A DNA stretch of 64,000 bases from Ornithinimicrobium cryptoxanthini (GTDB taxonomy: Bacteria; Actinomycetota; Actinomycetes; Actinomycetales; Dermatophilaceae): positions 1,178,001 through 1,242,000 of the forward strand of contig NZ_CP099490.1 in the NCBI RefSeq assembly GCF_023923205.1, in the 5' to 3' direction. The translations under genes and the position numbers were made by a program. How positions within the stretch are numbered: position 1 is the first letter of the stretch; each line of letters starts with the position of its first letter. The notes under the pieces were generated by a model that did not search any database, was not told where the DNA came from, and saw nothing but the letters and a program-made list of their open reading frames with translations. Shown here one piece after another: positions 59,428 to 64,000 of the stretch.

Positions 59428-62325
59428 ATGCCTGACCTGAGACTCGGCGTGCTCGGAGCGCTGGAGGTCCACGTCGACGGTCAGCTGCGGGAGATCCCCG
59501 CGGGCCGTCAACGGGCGGTGCTGTCCTGCCTGCTCGCCCACGACGGCCACCCGGTGTCGGCGGACGCATTGATCGAGGCGGCGTGGGGTGCTGAGCTGCC
59601 GGACAACCCGCCCAAGGCGCTGCGCACCGTGCTCTCGCGGCTTCGCTCCCACCTGGGGCGCGACGCGATCGAGCTGGGTCCGGCGGGCTACCGGCTGACG
59701 GTCGACGCCGTCGATGCCGACGAGTTCGTGGAGCTGCTCGAGCGGGCCGGGTCGCTGGATGCGGCCCAGGCGGGTGGCCTGCTCGGGCGGGCGCTGGCAC
59801 TGTGGCGCGGGCCGGCGTTCGGGGAGTATGCCGAGGCGCCCTGTGCCAGGCCGCTCGCCCAGCACCTGGAGCAGCTGCGGATGGACGCGATTGAGGCCCA
59901 CGCGTCAGCGCAGCTCCAGACCGGTGAGCCGGGCGCGGCCGTGGCGGGTCTGGAGCTGCTGCTGGCCGACCAGCCGTTCCGCGAGCACGCGGTGGAGCTG
60001 CTGGCGACGGCGCTCTATCACGCGGGCCGGCAGACCGAGGCGCTGCAACGGCTGCGGGACTATCGAGCGGTGCTCGCGGCAGAGCTGGGCCTTGATCCGG
60101 CGCCGGACCTGGCCGCGCTGGAGGGACGCATCCTCGGCCACACGCTGCCACCCGCGGGCGCCATGGGCTCGGGGGAGTCGCCGGGGTCAGGCGGGTTGGG
60201 ACTGCCGCACTGGTTGGACACCTCGACGGCGTTCATCGGACGCGAGGACGAGCTGGCCGACCTGGTCGCTGCGGTCGCGCGGAATCAGGTGACCGTGGTG
60301 ACGGGCCCCGGCGGTGTCGGCAAGTCCCGCCTCGTGGCCGAGGCGCTCAGCGCATTGCAGGCCGAGGTCGGTGGGCCGATCTCGGTGACCGAGCTGGCAA
60401 CGGTCAGATCCGGTGGTGCCGCCGCAGCGGTGGCCGACACGCTCGGACTGCGGCCCGACGCGGCCTCGGTGACGGACGACCTGGTCGAGTTCCTCACCGC
60501 CGTGCCCCACCTGCTGGTCCTCGACAACTGCGAGCACCTGCTCGACGAGGTCGGGCCCATCGTCACGACGGTCACCCGGCGGTGCCGGGACGTGCGTGTG
60601 CTGGCCACGAGCCGACGACGACTCGGCGTGGGCGCGGAGCTGCAGGTCCCGCTCGGGCCGCTGCGGCTGCCCGAGCAGGGAGCCACCACCGGGGTGCAGG
60701 GATCGGCCGCGTCAGTGCGTCTGTTTGGTGACCGCGTCCGGCGGCTGCGCCCGTCGTTTGCGCTGACTGCTGACAACACTGCAGAGGTCGTGGAGCTCTG
60801 TCGGCGTTGTGACGGACTCCCGCTGGCACTGGAGCTTGCGGCCTCCCGCACCGCGACGTCCGGCACCGCCGAGGTCCTGGACCGGCTCGGGGCCGACCTC
60901 GCCCAGGATGAGCCGGGCGGCCTTGGTGCCGTGGTCGCCTGGTCCGCCCGGCTCCTCGAGCCTGAGCAGCGCGAACTCCTCGACTGTCTCTCGGTCTTTG
61001 CCGCCGACTTCTCGGGGGAGTCGGTCCGGGGGGTGGTGGTGCACCTGGACTCGTGGAGCGGTGACGCGACCTCAGCGCTGGCTGAGCTGGTCGAGTCGTC
61101 CCTGGTCGCACACCACCTGTCGGGCAGCGGTTCTCGTCATCGGCTGCTGGAGATGGTGCGGGTCTTCGCAGCGCGCAGCCTGGCCGAGTCGGGCCGGGAG
61201 CAGGAGGTCCGCGCCGCGCACGCCGCGTGGGTGCGCGACGTCGTCACGGGGATCCGCGCCGACTGGTCCCGAGTCGATGGTGCCGAGGTCAGCGAGCGGT
61301 TGGGCAGGTGCAGCGCGGAGGTCGTCGGCGCGCTGCGCTGGGCACTCGACGCCGATGCGCTGGCCCTGGCCAGCGACATCACCCAGGCGGTCGGGCGCTG
61401 CTGGCACTGGACCCCTGGGCTGGCGCTGCGCGACCTCATGATCGAGGTGGGGGAGCGCGGCCTGCTCACAGCTGGTCCCGACGTCGCGGCCGGCGTCGCG
61501 ACGGGCGCGTTCTGCACCGGCGAGCGCGGCGACCTGGTCCGTGCCCACAGTCTCGGCAAAGCAGCGCTAGAGATGTCCCGCGACCCGGACTCGACCGCGA
61601 TAGCGCAGGTGGCGCTCGCCGTGGCTGCCATGTATTCCGGCGACCTCGACACCTCGGCCCACTGGTTCCGGGCGGTGAGCACGCGGCCCGAGCTGATCGG
61701 TGAGGGCAACACCTCGTTGGCGCTGCTGGCGTGCTATCGCGACGACCTGGCCTCGGCGCGCGACCATGCCGCGGTGGCGCTGGCGGCAGGGCCGTCTTCG
61801 GGCGACCACTCCCATGCGTTTGCCCGGTATGCCGCTGGCGAGGTCGAGGCCCGCACCGACGTCGCACGGGGCGCAGAGCTGTTGGCGGAGGCGGCGGCCG
61901 AGGCTGACCGTGTGGACGCGGAGCAGGTCAGTCGCGTCTCGCGGATCGCGCTGTTCGCGCTGCTGGTGCGCGACCGTCGGCCTGCCGATGCGATGCCGCT
62001 GGGGCTGCGGCTCTGCGCGGACCTGCGCCGGGTGGGTGCGTGGACTCAGGTCTGGACCCTGCTGCGGATGCTCGCGGAGCTGTTGACCGATCACGGGCGG
62101 TGGTCCGACGCGGCCTTCTTCCTGGGGGCAGCGCAGGCAGCGGCGTCGGCACCGCCGCCCGTCGGCGCCGACATCGAGCGGTATGCCGTGCTGCGGGCTC
62201 GCCTGTCCGACCACCTGGGCGCTGGAGTGCTGGGACAGATCGAGGCCCTGGCCGCGGGGACTGCGCGGGCGCAGGTCCTCAGCCGGGCCGAGCGGGTGCT
62301 GGCCGACCTCGCCAGTCAAGCCTGA
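59428..62325 (+). CDS. SARP/AfsR-like regulator: OmpR-type DNA-binding, BTAD, NTPase and TPR-like C-terminus
   Basis: 965 residues. A winged OmpR/PhoB-type domain (about 1-95: MPDLRLGVLGALEVHVDG, VLSCLLAHDGHPVSADALIEAAWG, LRTVLSRLRSHLG), the bacterial activation domain (about 98-240), then an NB-ARC/STAND-like NTPase: P-loop GPGGVGKS 293-300, LLVLDNCEHLLDE from 362, and LDRLGADLAQDE. The C-terminal 400 residues are helical TPR-like. ATP-driven oligomerisation with ligand sensing by the TPRs is typical of AfsR-type activators. It probably drives the divergent methyltransferase and possibly others outside the window. Confidence 0.92.
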   Translation: MPDLRLGVLGALEVHVDGQLREIPAGRQRAVLSCLLAHDGHPVSADALIEAAWGAELPDNPPKALRTVLSRLRSHLGRDAIELGPAGYRLTVDAVDADEFVELLERAGSLDAAQAGGLLGRALALWRGPAFGEYAEAPCARPLAQHLEQLRMDAIEAHASAQLQTGEPGAAVAGLELLLADQPFREHAVELLATALYHAGRQTEALQRLRDYRAVLAAELGLDPAPDLAALEGRILGHTLPPAGAMGSGESPGSGGLGLPHWLDTSTAFIGREDELADLVAAVARNQVTVVTGPGGVGKSRLVAEALSALQAEVGGPISVTELATVRSGGAAAAVADTLGLRPDAASVTDDLVEFLTAVPHLLVLDNCEHLLDEVGPIVTTVTRRCRDVRVLATSRRRLGVGAELQVPLGPLRLPEQGATTGVQGSAASVRLFGDRVRRLRPSFALTADNTAEVVELCRRCDGLPLALELAASRTATSGTAEVLDRLGADLAQDEPGGLGAVVAWSARLLEPEQRELLDCLSVFAADFSGESVRGVVVHLDSWSGDATSALAELVESSLVAHHLSGSGSRHRLLEMVRVFAARSLAESGREQEVRAAHAAWVRDVVTGIRADWSRVDGAEVSERLGRCSAEVVGALRWALDADALALASDITQAVGRCWHWTPGLALRDLMIEVGERGLLTAGPDVAAGVATGAFCTGERGDLVRAHSLGKAALEMSRDPDSTAIAQVALAVAAMYSGDLDTSAHWFRAVSTRPELIGEGNTSLALLACYRDDLASARDHAAVALAAGPSSGDHSHAFARYAAGEVEARTDVARGAELLAEAAAEADRVDAEQVSRVSRIALFALLVRDRRPADAMPLGLRLCADLRRVGAWTQVWTLLRMLAELLTDHGRWSDAAFFLGAAQAAASAPPPVGADIERYAVLRARLSDHLGAGVLGQIEALAAGTARAQVLSRAERVLADLASQA

Positions 62326-62420
62326 CTCGGACCCCCGCCCGTCCTCGTCCGTCCCGAGTGCCTTCCGGATGGTGGGTTGGCTGCGTTTGTGCTGGTCAGC
62401 CCTCTGTCGGTGATGGCATG

Positions 62421-62426
62421 TATGTT
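62421..62426 (+). promoter_or_regulatory. Putative leaderless -10 (TATGTT) of the HNH gene
   Basis: TATGTT, then CTAATT, then ATG 62433. The stretch 62415-62435 is strikingly AT-rich for this DNA. An in-frame ATG at 62418 also exists but overlaps the hexamer. Confidence 0.5.
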
Positions 62427-62432
62427 CTAATT

Positions 62433-63983
62433 ATGGATCAGGGGTCGGGGTCGGACAGTCACGGTGGGGCCACCGTCGCAGACTCCGACGTGCCCACCCA
62501 GGACAACACCGCCCAAGACTGCCCGGCCCAGGACGGCGGGGCCCGGGACGGCGGGGATGCTGGTGGGCGTGGGCCGATGAAGTATCGCCCGGTGATCGGT
62601 TCTGGTCCGTTGCGGGAAGCCTCTTCCTGCAGTGGACCGTTGGTCCCGCCCGACGATGCCGACGCGCAGGCTGCGGGCGACCTGGACGGCTCCGGGCGTG
62701 CTGATGGTGGTCCGGTGTTGACGGCCAGCGGTCATGAGGTTCCCGAGTTCGCTGCCGGGACGGCGCACATGACCCAGATGCTGGCTGGCGACTTCCCGCT
62801 GGCCACGTTGCCCGAGCAGGCACTGGGAGAGACGATCGGCGCCGCGCAGGCTCTGGTGCAGGCCGCGCAGTCGTTGTTGACCGCGGCCACCCATGAGGCG
62901 ATCTCCCGCGGGCTGCCGGGGGAGTCAGGGCATTCTGTCCCGGACTGGATCACTACCTGGGCTCCGATGATCGACCGCCCCGAAGCGTTGGCTACCGCCC
63001 GCGTGGCTGCCGCGATCGATGATGACCGGTTCGAGGCCCTGTCGGCGAAGGTGGCCGATGGCAGTGCCCGCGTCTCGCGGGCCAACATCATCACCCGCCT
63101 GACCCAGGAGCTGACCCCGGTCGCGACGAAGGAGTCGTTGCAGGCCCTGACCGATGTGATGACCGACATCGTGGAGACCACCGGGCTGCGTGCCCTGGCC
63201 CAGATCGGGACCGAGGCCAAGAAGCTTCTCATCGAGCCTGATGACGATGACGAGCTCGACGACAAGCAAGGCGCCCGGCGCCTGCTACGCCGCACCGGGA
63301 CCGTGGCCGGCCTGGCCGAGTGGCAGCTCCTGCTCGACGACGAAGCCGAAGCAATCCTGCTCGCGGCCCTGGACCCGTTGTCCACACCGCGCCCCGGCGC
63401 TGATGAGCACGGCGCCCACCAACTGGACCCGCGCACCGCCTCCACCCGACGCGCTGACGCCCTGCTCGAGATCATCGGCCGCGGCGTCGCCGCCCCCGAA
63501 GGCACCGTCGTCACCGACAAGGCCAAGATCCAGGTCACCATCGGCCACGAGGCCCTGGCCGGCAAGGTCAGTGGCGGGGGGACGACGGCCACCGGTCAAC
63601 CCCTCTCCGCCGGGACGATCCGGCGCCTGGCCTGCGACGCTCAGATCATCCCCATCGTCCTAGGCGGCCCCTCTGAACCCTTGGATGTGGGGGTGACCAA
63701 GCGGTTGTTCACCCCCGCACAACGCAAGGCAGTCCACCTGCGGGACAAAGGCTGCTCCTTCCCGGGCTGCACGATGCCCGCGTCCTGGACCGACCTCCAC
63801 CACGTCATCCACTGGATCTTCGGCGGCGCCACAGACCTGTCCAACGCCGCCGCCCTGTGCCGGCGCCACCACGTCACCGTCCACCGCTACGGCTACACCG
63901 CCACCATCACCGCCACCGAAGTCATCTGGCACCTCCCAGGAACCAGCACCGGGACCCACGCCGCACCCCTGGTCGACACCTAG
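62433..63983 (+). CDS. DUF222/13E12-type HNH endonuclease-like protein
   Basis: 516 residues. The N-terminal 85 residues are a low-complexity Asp/Gly/Ala segment. The DUF222 (13E12 repeat) domain includes LGETIGAAQALVQAAQSLLTAATHEA, GESGHSVPDWITTW and TARVAAAIDDDRFEALSAKVADG. The C-terminal HNH nuclease (about residue 440-490) has CSFPGCTMPASWTDLHHVIHW, G-G-A-T-D-L-S-N and LCRRHHVTVH. The family is multi-copy in many actinobacteria; activity is rarely shown. It ends 17 bases before the window edge, where nothing further is visible. Confidence 0.92.
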   Translation: MDQGSGSDSHGGATVADSDVPTQDNTAQDCPAQDGGARDGGDAGGRGPMKYRPVIGSGPLREASSCSGPLVPPDDADAQAAGDLDGSGRADGGPVLTASGHEVPEFAAGTAHMTQMLAGDFPLATLPEQALGETIGAAQALVQAAQSLLTAATHEAISRGLPGESGHSVPDWITTWAPMIDRPEALATARVAAAIDDDRFEALSAKVADGSARVSRANIITRLTQELTPVATKESLQALTDVMTDIVETTGLRALAQIGTEAKKLLIEPDDDDELDDKQGARRLLRRTGTVAGLAEWQLLLDDEAEAILLAALDPLSTPRPGADEHGAHQLDPRTASTRRADALLEIIGRGVAAPEGTVVTDKAKIQVTIGHEALAGKVSGGGTTATGQPLSAGTIRRLACDAQIIPIVLGGPSEPLDVGVTKRLFTPAQRKAVHLRDKGCSFPGCTMPASWTDLHHVIHWIFGGATDLSNAAALCRRHHVTVHRYGYTATITATEVIWHLPGTSTGTHAAPLVDT

Positions 63984-64000
63984 CGGCCACGCCCCCGACC

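Noticed and set aside
58244..60151. A 635-codon minus-strand frame running over the SARP gene start
   Set aside because: The methyltransferase starts at 59317 with an ideal SD. Upstream codons are Arg/Pro/Ala-rich antisense sequence.
62433..63983. Mobile or homing endonuclease insertion
   Set aside because: DUF222/HNH genes are ordinary multi-copy actinobacterial genes; no terminal repeats or disrupted host gene are visible.

Overview
The window is high-GC DNA (about 70 percent by eye), densely packed, with frequent GTG and TTG starts, 4-base ATGA/GTGA gene overlaps and actinobacterial families (DUF222-type HNH nuclease, BTAD/SARP regulator, DUF3618, TM0106-type nuclease-helicase, Rv2258c-like methyltransferase). 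It looks like a chromosomal segment of an actinobacterium, plausibly Intrasporangiaceae/Ornithinimicrobiaceae-like. That placement is inference from gene content. No rRNA, tRNA, CRISPR array, transposase or prophage was seen.

Layout. 1-2.6 kb: start of a peptide-type ABC binding lipoprotein, divergent from a DUF1028 protein and an XRE-cupin regulator. 2.6-9.7 kb: acetoacetyl-CoA synthetase, an MBL-fold protein with a zinc ribbon, SRPBCC protein, APH-family kinase, UGT-type glycosyltransferase, and a two-gene membrane protein/winged-helix regulator unit with a double operator. 9.8-12.8 kb: NERD-helicase and CapA-like lipoprotein or membrane protein. 12.9-22.4 kb: a sugar-type ABC importer (ATPase, two permeases, binding protein) followed by two xylose-isomerase-like proteins and a Gfo/Idh/MocA dehydrogenase, divergent from a ROK regulator. 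22.5-29 kb: DUF6343-like small protein, a secreted subtilase with three CWB2 repeats, a CFA-type methyltransferase plus FAD oxidoreductase pair (predicted 10-methyl fatty acid synthesis), and a GNAT protein. 29.2-35.1 kb: a full catechol ortho-cleavage operon, catB-catA-catC-pcaF-pcaD-pcaI-pcaJ, which takes catechol to succinyl-CoA and acetyl-CoA and ends in a strong hairpin. 35.2-37.2 kb: DUF3618, holin-family and LEA-like repeat proteins, probably an envelope or stress cassette. 37.5-41.6 kb: four overlapping glycosyltransferase genes. 41.7-46.2 kb: zinc alcohol dehydrogenase divergent from a Cas4-like/RecB-like nuclease-helicase. 46.2-51.4 kb: berberine-type oxidoreductase, Spo0M-like protein, DUF445 protein, a small protein and an AMIN-like lipoprotein. 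51.5-55.3 kb: a 1271-residue subtilase fused to a von Willebrand A domain with no signal peptide. 55.4-58.1 kb: a sulfur operon (flavin reductase, SfnG-type dimethyl sulfone monooxygenase, OsmC protein) behind a SAM riboswitch and a cysteine-ending leader peptide with an overlapping attenuator-like hairpin. 58.2-62.3 kb: a SAM methyltransferase divergent from a SARP-NTPase-TPR regulator. 62.4-64 kb: a DUF222/HNH protein.

Two signals recur. Twelve genes have a -10-like hexamer (A at position 2, T at position 6) only 6-7 bases before the start codon and no Shine-Dalgarno at the normal distance, the signature of leaderless transcription. Several intergenic spaces hold exact tandem arrays (51 bp x3, 25 bp x3, 16 bp x4, 14 bp x3) or long hairpins. 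The most interesting loci are the doubly controlled sulfur operon, the cytoplasmic-looking subtilase-VWA protein with the 16-bp TGACGTCA array before it, and the double operator over a leaderless promoter at 9.26-9.30 kb.
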